Position numbers and translations under genes: made by a program. Below, in pieces: positions 9,601 to 16,446 of a stretch of DNA of 64,000 nucleotides. The stretch's first letter is position 1; each line of letters begins with the position of its first letter. The DNA is from Massilia sp. YIM B02763 (GTDB taxonomy: Bacteria > Pseudomonadota > Gammaproteobacteria > Burkholderiales > Burkholderiaceae_D), in contig NZ_JASNRD010000013.1 of NCBI RefSeq assembly GCF_030412015.1, positions 62,001 to 126,000 of the forward strand, written 5' to 3'. The notes beneath the pieces were generated by a model, which saw only the letters and a list, made by a program, of their open reading frames with translations, made no database searches and was not told the origin of the DNA.

Positions 9601-9853
9601 CGGCCAGCACATCGGCCTTCTTCTTCTCGAGGTAGGCGACGTAGTTCTGGACGGTGGCAGCGTTGACGTTCAGGCGCTGGCCCGTGGCGGGCTTGGTCGC
9701 GGCCAGTCCGGCGACGTCGCCGGTATAGGTGGCGACCGGCTTGTCGGACAGCTGGATGATGTAGGAACGGCGCACGTCGTCGGCGAGCGACGGGGTGGTG
9801 GCGGCGACGGCCAGCGCGAACAGGACCGCCGAGGTAATGGGACGCAGTTTCAT
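6689..9853 (-). CDS. Secreted subtilisin-like serine protease (S8) with PA domain
   Basis: A 1054-residue protein. Order: signal peptide (1-24, ending SLA|DD); inhibitor-I9-type propeptide (about 29-132, YIIQLSDKPVATY...NVVFNGFSAMLTDAEV); peptidase S8 domain with Asp168 (GIVDGGIWPEH), His257 (GHGDHTAST) and Ser611 (GTSMASPHVAG). A PA domain is inserted between His and Ser (KILVCDRGDNVLVNKSANAKTAGAAGVIIANV). Fibronectin-III-like and C-terminal beta domains follow. All three catalytic residues are present, so it should be active and degrade extracellular protein. ATG 9853 is chosen because AAGGA sits 7 bases upstream; a TTG at 9871 is in frame. It lies 18 bp after a PEP-CTERM gene, probably the same transcript. 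Confidence 0.93.
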   Translation of the reverse strand: MKLRPITSAVLFALAVAATTPSLADDVRRSYIIQLSDKPVATYTGDVAGLAATKPATGQRLNVNAATVQNYVAYLEKKKADVLAVVGKAPVTNNFNVVFNGFSAMLTDAEVRALKKQAGVVNITADSIMKLDTSYTPTFLGLDKSGSLWEQVGGQDKAGEGIIIGIVDGGIWPEHDSFADRVDENGNPTRGGSKLAYTAPPATWKGTCEIGEGIKASDCNNKLIGIRSFRNSSAALHWSEFRSGRDSVGGASGEGGHGDHTASTAGGNAHVTAYSGGVGLGKISGMAPRARIAAYKVCWTDAATAQNGCATSNSVAAIEQAVVDGVNVINFSIGPNAGGGSFSEATEVAFLGAASAGVFVAASAGNSGPSTAPASHISPWLTTVGNSTHNRLYAGDAVLGNGVTVTGASGNANTPTSQLILARDAGKAGVDPANANLNRCFGPADTVAPTELLDPAKVSGKILVCDRGDNVLVNKSANAKTAGAAGVIIANVEGGNASILNQAHSLSTVHITAEDGAKVKDYIAANPGSATAALGNLRGIVDPSVKAPVMNNSSSRGPNVANANIMKPDLTAPGTDILAAVSADITREQRNAIAAGAEATVKDFAFYTGTSMASPHVAGIAAVLKQRHPDWSPAMIKSALMTTAYDTQSDGLDGAVSWDATARTTGTLPWAQGAGHIAPTAAADPGLVYDASEIDYARFLCGIGAGVYNTATCNAIGTIPAYDLNLASLTAANVLGSLTLNRTVTNVGATAATYTASAELPGFTVQVVPATLTLAPGAKGSFQVKLNRTTAEQNTWKYGKLTWTDGTHVVRSPLIARGASLSAPATAYSEAPSGSKVLSIGTGFSGAMSVAKGGLIPATQAGKSVGQADISENANNELLCYNGGGAGVVVHDFAVPAGISVARFALFDADTGDGKARSDLDMVVLRGTSIVGSSGSGTSNEMVTLTNPVAGTYRVCVVGYAPETASTSYKLSSWLVNPATASSNLKVSAPSAVTIAGTASVTVGWAGLATGKRYLGSVGYMNGSTLLGTTVLDIDTTDPLPVFNNATNKIVGTK

Positions 9854-9871
9854 GGGTCGGATCCTTGGCAA

Positions 9872-10651
9872 TCAGGCGTTGGCGGACGAGGCGTTCGACT
9901 TGCGGCGGCGCAGCGCGAGGGCGCCGGCGCCCAGGCCCAGCAGGGCCAGGCTGCCCGGCTCCGGCACTTCGGCCAGCGCGATGTTGTCGATGCCGAACTG
10001 GGCCTGGTTCAGGATCGGGCTGCCCTCCGCCGGATACACGCACGACAGGCTGCCGTCGTCGCCGTCGACGTTGACGCAGGCGCGGATGGTCAGGCTGGTC
10101 AGGGTGGCGTTCAAAAAGTCGCTGCCCAGCTGCGCGGCACCGAAGCTCGGGTGGCCGTCGACGTAGCCGGGGAAGTCCAGGCTGGCGGAAATGGTGGAGC
10201 CGTCCATGAGCGTGCCGACCAGGTTCAGGGCGCCGTACGAGAAATCGTCCAGGCCGCCCACCGGGGCGAGGAAGGAATAGTCGAAGCCAGTCAGGCGGAA
10301 ACCCCAGTTATTGCGGGTCAGGACGATGCCGCCGTCGTTCACGCCCAGGTAGTAGTAGCTGTTGTTGCCGGTCGGGCAGCCGTCGGCCGAGCAGGTGTAG
10401 GGGTCATTGCCGTTGACGATGACGCCCGCGCCGCCCTTGCCGTTGCCATGGTTGTCGACGACCGTCAGCGTGTAGTCGCCATTGAACATCTGTTCGCCGC
10501 CGTTGAGCGGGAACGGCATCTCGTTCTCGAAATTCAGCACGGTCGCCATGGCCGGCGTCGCCGCCAGCATGGTCAGCGCCGTCGTGACGCCCAGTGCAAG
10601 TTTGGTGAGCCCGGAACGGGCGGTGGAACGCGTACTGAAGATCGTGGTCAT
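9872..10651 (-). CDS. PEP-CTERM sorting-signal protein, upstream partner of the S8 protease
   Basis: A 259-residue protein with a signal peptide (about 1-34, ending MLAATPAMA). The mature part begins TVLNFENEMPFPLNGGEQMF and contains two Cys in a CSADGC loop. The C-terminus VPEPGSLALLGLGAGALALRRR is a canonical PEP-CTERM signal for exosortase processing. ATG 10651 has GAGAGAG upstream; an in-frame ATG at 10681 lacks a ribosome site. The 18-bp gap to the S8 protease gene and the shared strand suggest an operon. The globular part looks like a beta-sandwich, with no function known to me. Confidence 0.85.
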   Translation of the reverse strand: MTTIFSTRSTARSGLTKLALGVTTALTMLAATPAMATVLNFENEMPFPLNGGEQMFNGDYTLTVVDNHGNGKGGAGVIVNGNDPYTCSADGCPTGNNSYYYLGVNDGGIVLTRNNWGFRLTGFDYSFLAPVGGLDDFSYGALNLVGTLMDGSTISASLDFPGYVDGHPSFGAAQLGSDFLNATLTSLTIRACVNVDGDDGSLSCVYPAEGSPILNQAQFGIDNIALAEVPEPGSLALLGLGAGALALRRRKSNASSANA

Positions 10652-11160
10652 TATCTCTCTCGCTGTAGTGAACCGGACCATGTCGCCATGGCACGGGGGT
10701 GTTTTTTTACTAATTCACACGGCTTTTTACTCTAGCAAGAAACACAATTTATGTAGAACAAATTTTCTCAAATTAAATTTATATATAGAACAATACGCAA
10801 AATAAGATTTGGATTTCCCTATGAAAACCGCATTCTCACCTGTCATCGAATTGTCGTTTTTTAATTACAACTCATTGCACATAGAAAAAAACATCGACAC
10901 GCTCGGCGGAAAATGATAGCTATTTCTTAACGCAAATAGACATAAAATAATTAAATAAAAGAAATTAAATGATGATTTTCATTGCACCAAAAACCATCCT
11001 TCGCGCACGAAAATGAATGGAAATGTCGCGTGCCGCGCGGCCCGACGCACCGGAACGACGCGCGAGCGGCACCGCCCATGGAAACGATGGGCGAAACAGC
11101 GGCACCCCTGCGACATGGACGTCCGTCGATGCTGCGCCGCGCAATCCCGCCGGCACAAAA
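10652..11160. other. Intergenic region with an AT-rich island (about 10700-10990)
   Basis: There is no gene on either strand. About 290 bases are strikingly AT-rich in an otherwise very GC-rich window, with many A and T tracts. The rest (about 11000-11160) returns to GC-rich sequence. The promoter of the PEP-CTERM/S8 pair must lie at its left edge, and the terminator of the reductase gene lies just beyond its right edge. Confidence 0.7.
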
Positions 11161-11184
11161 TAAAAAACGGCGCCGCAGCGCCGT
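11161..11184 (-). terminator. Rho-independent terminator of the ene-reductase gene
   Basis: On the minus strand the stem ACGGCGC/GCGCCGT (11184-11178 with 11173-11167) closes a TGCG loop and is followed by a run of six T. Confidence 0.85.
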
Positions 11185-11208
11185 CGAGGGGGTGGCATCG
11201 AAGCCGGG

Positions 11209-12318
11209 TCAGGCCGCCTGCTCCAATGCCGGATAGTCGGTATAGCCTTCCGCGCCGAAGGTATAGAAGGTCTGCGGATTCGGCGCATTGAGCGGCGCAT
11301 CCAGCTTCAGGCGCTGCACCAGGTCCGGGTTGGCGATGTAGGCACGGCCGAAGGCGACGGCATCGGCGGCGCCGGACTGCACGGCATCGATCGCCATCTG
11401 GCGGGCGTAGCCGTTGTTGGCGATGTAGGTGCCCTTGAAGGTCTTGCGGGCCCAGGCGAAGTCGAAGCCCGGCACGTCGCGCGGGCCGCCCGTGGCGCCT
11501 TCGATGAAGTGGATGAAGGCGATGCCGCGCGCATTCAATTGCTCTACCAGGTAGCCGAACACGGCCTGCGGGTTGCTGTCGCGGGCATCGTTCACGGGCG
11601 TCACAGGCGACAGGCGGATGCCCACGCGGCCGGCGCCGATCTCGGCGGCCACGGCGTCGACCACTTCCAGCGCGAAGCGGGCGCGGTTCTCGACCGAGCC
11701 GCCGTAGCCGTCGGTGCGCTTGTTGGAGCCGTCGCGGATGAACTGGTCGATCAGGTAGCCGTTGGCGCCGTGGATCTCCACGCCGTCGAAGCCGGCGCGG
11801 ATCGCATTGGCGGCGCCGCGGCGGAATTCGTCGATCACGGCGCGGATGTCGTCCTCGCTCAGCGCGCGCGGGGTTGGCATGTCGACCTTGCCGTCATGCG
11901 TGTAGGCGACGGCGTCGGGCTTGACGGGGGACGGGGCGACGGGTTCGGCGCCGCCCGTCAAAGCCGGATGGGTGATGCGGCCCACGTGCCAGATCTGCGC
12001 GACGATCTTCGAACCGGCCGCGTGCACGGCCGCGGTGATCGGCTTCCAGCCCTCGACCTGGGCGTCCGAATAGATGCCGGGGGTCGCCATATAGCCCTTG
12101 CCGACCGGGGACACCTGGGTGCCCTCGCTGATGATCAGGCCGGCGTTGCTGCGCTGGCGGTAGTACTCGACGTTCATCGGGCTGCCCGGGACGTCGCCGG
12201 CCGCCTCGTCCGCGCGGCTGCGGGTGAGCGGCGCCATGACGACGCGGTTGGCGACCTCGATGTCGCCGATGCGGGTGGGCTGGAACAGCAGGAAGGGTTC
12301 GTTTGCGCTGGTTGCCAT
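11209..12318 (-). CDS. Old yellow enzyme family NADH:flavin oxidoreductase (alkene reductase, NemA-like)
   Basis: A 369-residue protein starting MATSANEPFLLFQPTRIGDI. Typical OYE blocks are seen: NRVVMAPLTRSRA (N-terminal FMN strand), GLIISEGTQVSPVGKGY, AQIWHVGRITHP, GFDGVEIHGANGYLIDQFI with the substrate-binding His-x2-Asn, RTDGYGGSVENRARF, and a C-terminal FGRAYIANPDLVQRL (FMN phosphate). It should reduce activated C=C bonds or nitro compounds with NAD(P)H. ATG 12318 has AGGA 7 bases upstream; the frame is open much further 5' but without coding character. It is divergent from a LysR regulator, a usual arrangement for NemA-type genes. Confidence 0.93.
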   Translation of the reverse strand: MATSANEPFLLFQPTRIGDIEVANRVVMAPLTRSRADEAAGDVPGSPMNVEYYRQRSNAGLIISEGTQVSPVGKGYMATPGIYSDAQVEGWKPITAAVHAAGSKIVAQIWHVGRITHPALTGGAEPVAPSPVKPDAVAYTHDGKVDMPTPRALSEDDIRAVIDEFRRGAANAIRAGFDGVEIHGANGYLIDQFIRDGSNKRTDGYGGSVENRARFALEVVDAVAAEIGAGRVGIRLSPVTPVNDARDSNPQAVFGYLVEQLNARGIAFIHFIEGATGGPRDVPGFDFAWARKTFKGTYIANNGYARQMAIDAVQSGAADAVAFGRAYIANPDLVQRLKLDAPLNAPNPQTFYTFGAEGYTDYPALEQAA

Positions 12319-12451
12319 CGTTCGTCCTTTGATGAAGAGGAAATGATGAAGGGGCCGCGTTCGCCGAATGATTGGCGTAGCGGCCCCGTGCATTGATGCC
12401 ATTATGCCCATTCCCGACCGGATCAAATAGTCAATACGAGTGATATGATTT

Positions 12452-12466
12452 ATTCCTGACAGGAAT
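12452..12466. promoter_or_regulatory. Candidate LysR operator (T-N11-A dyad)
   Basis: ATTCCTG-A-CAGGAAT is a perfect 7-1-7 inverted repeat that contains the T-N11-A pattern of LysR boxes (T12453, A12465). It lies in the 163-bp divergent region, 15 bp before the lysR start and touching its ribosome-binding region. That position would suit autorepression and control of the reductase gene. Confidence 0.6.
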
Positions 12467-12481
12467 GGGAGAGAGCACACG

Positions 12482-13402
12482 ATGGACCGCTTGCGCCTGA
12501 TGGAAACCTTTTGCCGCGTCGTCGAGAGCGGCAGCTTCTCGGCCGTGGCGCGCGAGGAGATGACGACCCAGTCGGCGATCAGCAAGCAGGTGCAGGCGCT
12601 GGAAAACCAGCTCGGCGCCCGGCTGCTGGTGCGCTCCACGCGCAGCCATTCGCTCACCGAGGCCGGCCAGTTGTACTACGAGCGCTGCCGCCAGGTGCTC
12701 GATACGCTCGACGAAGCGCGCCTGGAAGTGCAGCGCGCCGAGCACGACATCGGCGGGCTGCTGCGCGTGTCGGCGCCGGCCGCCTTCGGCCGTCTGCACA
12801 TCGTGCCGCGCCTGCAGGAGTTCTACGCGCGCTATCCGCGCATGCGCATCGACCTGGTGCTCGACGACGCCTTCGTCGACCTGGTGGCGGCCGGCGTCGA
12901 CGTCGCCTTCCGCGTCGGCGAACTGAAGGACAGCCGCCTGGTCGCGCGCCGCATCGGCACGGCGCACCGCGCCATCCTGGCGTCGCCGTCCTACCTGGAG
13001 CGCCACGGCGAGCCGCAGCATCCGGACGAGCTGGCCCGGCACCACTGCGTGCTGTACACGGGCCTGTCCAACGAGTGGGCCTTCATCGACGAGGACGGCG
13101 CGCCGCTGACGCTGCGGATCAATGCGCGCTTCCAGTCCAACACCTCGGAGGCGACGCGCCAGGCCGTGTGCGAGGGCCTGGGCATCAGCTACTCGACCAC
13201 CTGGATCTACGGCGCCGACATCCGCGCCGGCCGCGTCAAGCCGATCCTGACGCGGTTCAAGCTGCCGCCGCTGCCGCTGAACGTCGTGTTCCAGCCGGCG
13301 CGCCGGCCGTCGCTGAAGGTGAACCGCTTCGTGTCCTATTTCGCCGACGCCTTCGCCCAGGATCCGGACATCGCCCAGATGTTGGAAGGCGCCGCCGGCT
13401 GA
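12482..13402 (+). CDS. LysR family transcriptional regulator
   Basis: A 306-residue protein. The N-terminal winged HTH covers residues 1-60 (MDRLRLMETFCRVVESGSFSAVA...QSAISKQVQALENQLGARLL), followed by the linker helix and a LysR substrate-binding domain (about 88-295). It is divergent from the ene-reductase gene, so that gene is the probable target, with an electrophile or nitro compound as plausible inducer (inference). GGGAGAGAG lies ahead of the ATG. The lipocalin gene follows 23 bp downstream and may be co-transcribed. Confidence 0.93.
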   Translation: MDRLRLMETFCRVVESGSFSAVAREEMTTQSAISKQVQALENQLGARLLVRSTRSHSLTEAGQLYYERCRQVLDTLDEARLEVQRAEHDIGGLLRVSAPAAFGRLHIVPRLQEFYARYPRMRIDLVLDDAFVDLVAAGVDVAFRVGELKDSRLVARRIGTAHRAILASPSYLERHGEPQHPDELARHHCVLYTGLSNEWAFIDEDGAPLTLRINARFQSNTSEATRQAVCEGLGISYSTTWIYGADIRAGRVKPILTRFKLPPLPLNVVFQPARRPSLKVNRFVSYFADAFAQDPDIAQMLEGAAG

Positions 13403-13425
13403 GCTCACACGGTAAGATGGCGGCC

Positions 13426-13974
13426 ATGAAATACCTGACTCCCCTTCTTCTTTCCGCCCTCCTCGGCGCCTGCGCCGTCGCCCAGGCCGAACCCGCCGCC
13501 GCGCCGCGGGTCGTGCCGATCCCGCGCCTCGACGTGCCGCGCTACATGGGCACCTGGTACGAGATCGCCAAGTACCCGAACCGCTTCCAGAAGGACTGCG
13601 CCGGCTTCACCACCGCCACCTACACGCTGCAGCCCGACAAGACCGTGCAGGTAGCCAACCGCTGCCGCCGCGCCGGCGGCACGCCCGACCAGGCGATCGG
13701 CAGCGCGCGCCAGATCGGCGGTCCCGCTTCCGCCACGCTGAAGGTGCGTTTCGCGCCGCGCTGGCTGTCCTTCCTGCCGATGGTGTGGGGCGACTACTGG
13801 GTGATCGACCTCGATCCCGCCTACAGCCTCGTCGCCGTCAGCGAGCCGACACGCGAATACCTGTGGATCCTGTCGCGCACCCCGGCCGTACCGCACGACG
13901 CCTACGAGGCGCTGCTCGAGCGCCTGCAGCGCCAGGGCTTCGATCTGTCGAAGCTGGAGAAGACACGCCAGTAG
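13426..13974 (+). CDS. blc: Bacterial lipocalin (Blc-like)
   Basis: A 182-residue protein. MKYLTPLLLSALLGACAVAQAE is a signal with a lipobox-like LLGAC, as in outer-membrane Blc lipoproteins. The lipocalin first block RYMGTWYEIAKYPNRFQKDC is clear (GxWYE), followed by TYTLQPDKTVQVANRC, the second block WGDYWVIDLDPAYSLVAVSEP and the third TREYLWILSRTP. It probably binds lipids or lysophospholipids at the envelope. A GGTAAG ribosome site is 9 bases upstream of ATG 13426; an in-frame ATG at 13417 abuts that site and is less likely. It lies 23 bp behind lysR. Confidence 0.92.
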   Translation: MKYLTPLLLSALLGACAVAQAEPAAAPRVVPIPRLDVPRYMGTWYEIAKYPNRFQKDCAGFTTATYTLQPDKTVQVANRCRRAGGTPDQAIGSARQIGGPASATLKVRFAPRWLSFLPMVWGDYWVIDLDPAYSLVAVSEPTREYLWILSRTPAVPHDAYEALLERLQRQGFDLSKLEKTRQ

Positions 13975-13992
13975 CGGCGCGTGAGGCGCTTC

Positions 13993-14014
13993 AGAGCCTA
14001 TTCCGGTAGGCTCT
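13993..14014. terminator. Stem-loop downstream of the lipocalin gene
   Basis: AGAGCCTA and TAGGCTCT form an 8-bp stem around TTCCGG, 18 bases after the stop. There is no T tract, so it is a weak or factor-assisted terminator or an RNA-stability hairpin. Confidence 0.5.
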
Positions 14015-14101
14015 TAGTACAACGCTTCCACCTAAATGCTTGCCAAGGGACGGTTATTTACGGAATATACTTATTTCATTTCTGTAACAACCATCCCGCG
14101 C

Positions 14102-15007
14102 ATGAAGACTGCCGCCGCGCGCGTCTCGCGCCTGTACGAAGTGATGGACCTGATGCTGGACTCGGTCGGCGATCCGCTCGCGTTGAAGACGCTGGCGGCG
14201 TCGGCCAGCTATTCGTCCTTCCACTTCGACCGCATCTTCCGCGAACTGACGGGCTTCTCGGCCGTCGAGTACCAGAGAAAGCGGCGCCTGCGCCGCGCCG
14301 CCCACCTGCTGCGCCACGAACCGGACGTGCCCATCGTGCGCATCGCCCAGGACTGCGGTTTTCCTTCCAACGCGGCCTTCGCCAAGGCCTTCAAGCAGCA
14401 ATTCGCGATGTCCGCCAAGGCCTGGCGCGAAGGCGGCTGGCGCGACTACATGGACCGCCAGGTCGGGCGCGAGAGCGACGTCAGCTTCTTCGTGGCGGAG
14501 CCGGACAACCTGGAAGCGATCCTCGCGCCCTACTGTCCGCCGGAGCCGGGCACGGTGGCCGCGCGCATCGCCGTGCGCAGCCTGCCCGCGCTGACGCTGC
14601 GCTACCAGCGCTTCTTCGGCCAATCCGGGGCGGCGCTGTCGATGGCCTGCAATGCCTTCATCCGCGAGCGCGAACGCGCCGATCCCCTGGCCCCCGGCAC
14701 GCCCTGGTACGGCGTGTTCGACGAGGATCCGGGTTTCACGGGGGAGCGGGAATACTGCTACGACTTCGGCTGCGCCGACGACCACGCGCCCGACCCCGCC
14801 CTGGGCCTGCGCACGCTGCCGGCCGGCAGCTACGCCTGCCTGGAATTCTCCGACGAATGGCCGCGCTTCCGCTCGATGTACGAGGACTGGCTGGACAAGC
14901 AGGCGGTGTGGCGCCTGGACAGCACCCGCCCGCACATCCAGAGGGTGGAGCGCGGGCCGGACGGACGGTGGCGCGGCTGGCTGGCGCTGCCCGTCAAGAA
15001 GCGCTAG
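14102..15007 (+). CDS. AraC family regulator with C-terminal GyrI-like effector domain
   Basis: A 301-residue protein. Two HTH motifs in residues 1-110 (LKTLAASASYSSFHFDRIFRELTGFSAVEYQRKRRL, then VPIVRIAQDCGFPSNAAFAKAFKQQF) define an AraC DNA-binding domain placed at the N-terminus. A GyrI-like small-molecule-binding domain fills about 150-300 (VAARIAVRSLPALTLRYQRFFG...LRTLPAGSYACLEFSDEW), as in Rob/SbmC-type regulators. ATG 14102 is chosen; an upstream ATG at 14036 adds 22 residues unlike the family. No clear ribosome site is seen at either. It is convergent with, and overlaps by 14 bp, the DUF3626 gene. Confidence 0.88.
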   Translation: MKTAAARVSRLYEVMDLMLDSVGDPLALKTLAASASYSSFHFDRIFRELTGFSAVEYQRKRRLRRAAHLLRHEPDVPIVRIAQDCGFPSNAAFAKAFKQQFAMSAKAWREGGWRDYMDRQVGRESDVSFFVAEPDNLEAILAPYCPPEPGTVAARIAVRSLPALTLRYQRFFGQSGAALSMACNAFIRERERADPLAPGTPWYGVFDEDPGFTGEREYCYDFGCADDHAPDPALGLRTLPAGSYACLEFSDEWPRFRSMYEDWLDKQAVWRLDSTRPHIQRVERGPDGRWRGWLALPVKKR

Positions 15008-15851
15008 CGCCCGCGCCACGCGACAGGTCGCCGAAGCGAGCGAGGTAGTGCCATACCTTCTTGACGTCCTGCGGGTCGTGAACGCCGCCGTTCATGGCCG
15101 CGCCGATGCAGGCCGGGTCGAGCCAGCCGTCGCGGGCGATGCGCTCACCCAGGTCGACATAAGCGCGGCCGCGGTAATCCGGATGGCGGCGCAGCGTTTT
15201 TACCGCCAGCCGAAAACCCGGATGCCACTCGAGGGCGCAAGGCAGCTTGCGCGCGGCCGCTTCGATGGGCGTGCCGCGGTAGCAGGGATCGAGCACCAGC
15301 GCCTCGGCGTCGCGGTCCAGCCGCAGCTCGCCGTGCACGTGCGCCTCGATGTAGTCGTCCAGGGGATCGATCCCGGCGCTCAAGGCGCGCGCCACCAGGT
15401 CCATGTGCTGCGCCGTGCCGAAGTGCTCGGGTTCGAACACGCTGTCCGGATGGCAGAATGTGCAGCGCGCCAGCACGTCGGAACGCAGGCGCAGGAAGGC
15501 CGAGCCGAAGCGCACGGACGCCCCGGTGGCTCGACGCCGGTAGTCGAGCGCGCCGTATTTCGGCCGCTCGGCCGGATCGGCCGCGTCATAGGCGCCGCCG
15601 AAGATGCGTTGTTCCCAGCGCCAGCGCGCGTCGCCGGGAGAGGCACCGAGCCCGCCGTTGCTGGTGCCGGTCTCGAACTGGGAACGGTAGATGCCGTCGT
15701 CGGCCAGCACGGCCAGCACCGGTTTCCCGTGGTGCAGGCGGTCGGGATGGAAATTCACCGTGACGCGCAGGCACGGGTCGAGCGCCGCTCCGCCGCTGAG
15801 GGCTGCGACATGGGCGATGGCCCGGGCCTGGATGTCACCAATCGAAGTCAT
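14994..15851 (-). CDS. DUF3626-type protein
   Basis: A 285-residue soluble protein without signal or membrane segment. Features: VTVNFHPDRLHHGKPVLA near residue 30, FETGTSNGGL, WEQRIFGGAYDAA, PKYGALDYRRRATGASVRFGSAFLRLR, and a C-terminal half with DDYIEAHVHGELRLDRDAEALVLDPCYRGT. I recognise this as the DUF3626 pattern, of unknown function; conserved His, Asp and Glu suggest an enzyme. Its start lies inside the 3' end of the DUF2058 gene (17-bp overlap), implying coupled translation, and its 3' end overlaps the convergent AraC gene by 14 bp. Confidence 0.65.
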   Translation of the reverse strand: MTSIGDIQARAIAHVAALSGGAALDPCLRVTVNFHPDRLHHGKPVLAVLADDGIYRSQFETGTSNGGLGASPGDARWRWEQRIFGGAYDAADPAERPKYGALDYRRRATGASVRFGSAFLRLRSDVLARCTFCHPDSVFEPEHFGTAQHMDLVARALSAGIDPLDDYIEAHVHGELRLDRDAEALVLDPCYRGTPIEAAARKLPCALEWHPGFRLAVKTLRRHPDYRGRAYVDLGERIARDGWLDPACIGAAMNGGVHDPQDVKKVWHYLARFGDLSRGAGASAS

Positions 15852-16371
15852 CCGGGATCTTGAAGTCCTTGTACGGATCGTCCTCGTCCGCCACCGCCTC
15901 GACCTTGTTGACGCGCACCACGCGTTCCGGCGCGCGCTCGGCGATCTTCTCGGCGATCACGCGCGGCACCAGCTCGAAGGCGCCGTTCAGTTCGACGATG
16001 GACAGGCGCCCGGCGACCAGGTGCCCCCGCACGGCTTCCGACACGTGGATGCGTTCGACCTTGGTGCCGATCGTGAAGTTATAAGGGATGTCGCCCTTGC
16101 CCTTGGGCTGGCGGTTGACCTGCACCATCTGGGCGATCTGGGCGAGGACGGCTTTCTGTGCGGCGGCGGCGTCGCGCTCGGCGTTCAGCGCGCGGGCGCG
16201 CTCGGCCTGCTGGCGCTGGGCTTCCAGCGCCGCCTCGCGCGACTCGTTGACGCTGGTGACGCCGGTGCGGCGCTCGATCTTCTGCTGCTTGCTCTTTTCC
16301 TGGTTGGCGACCTTGACCTTCTTCTTGTCGACCAGGCCGGCCTTCATCAGCTGCTCTTGCAGGGAAACCAT
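15835..16371 (-). CDS. DUF2058 (YaiL-type) protein
   Basis: A 178-residue protein: MVSLQEQLMKAGLVDKKKVKVANQEK at the N-terminus, a long charged Ala/Gln-rich helix (about 35-85), then YNFTIGTKVERIHVSEAVRGHLVAGRLSIVEL and a C-terminal acidic tail DDPYKDFKIPDDFDW. This matches the DUF2058 family (E. coli YaiL), described as nucleic-acid associated but without a firm function. It is highly charged, cytoplasmic and probably coiled-coil in its first half. The overlapping DUF3626 gene follows on the same strand. Confidence 0.85.
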   Translation of the reverse strand: MVSLQEQLMKAGLVDKKKVKVANQEKSKQQKIERRTGVTSVNESREAALEAQRQQAERARALNAERDAAAAQKAVLAQIAQMVQVNRQPKGKGDIPYNFTIGTKVERIHVSEAVRGHLVAGRLSIVELNGAFELVPRVIAEKIAERAPERVVRVNKVEAVADEDDPYKDFKIPDDFDW

Positions 16372-16446
16372 GTTACTGCTCCGTATGAAAGGATGCGCCG
16401 ACGGGCGCTCGAAGCCGCCAGCATAGCAAAACGCCCTGCCCCCGGG

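Noticed and set aside
10690..10706. A sigma-54-like TGGCAC site near the PEP-CTERM gene
   Set aside because: TGGCACG is present, but the -12 GC element is absent and it faces away from the PEP-CTERM/S8 genes.
7181..10735. A 3.5-kb open frame on the + strand opposite the S8 protease and PEP-CTERM genes
   Set aside because: It encodes an Arg/Gly/Val-rich pattern typical of the antisense of GC-rich genes, with no domains and no ribosome site. The minus-strand genes have complete catalytic motifs.
12511..13425. A possible fusion of a long Arg-rich leader to the lipocalin
   Set aside because: The leader is an out-of-frame reading of lysR; the lipocalin has its own signal peptide and ribosome site at 13426.
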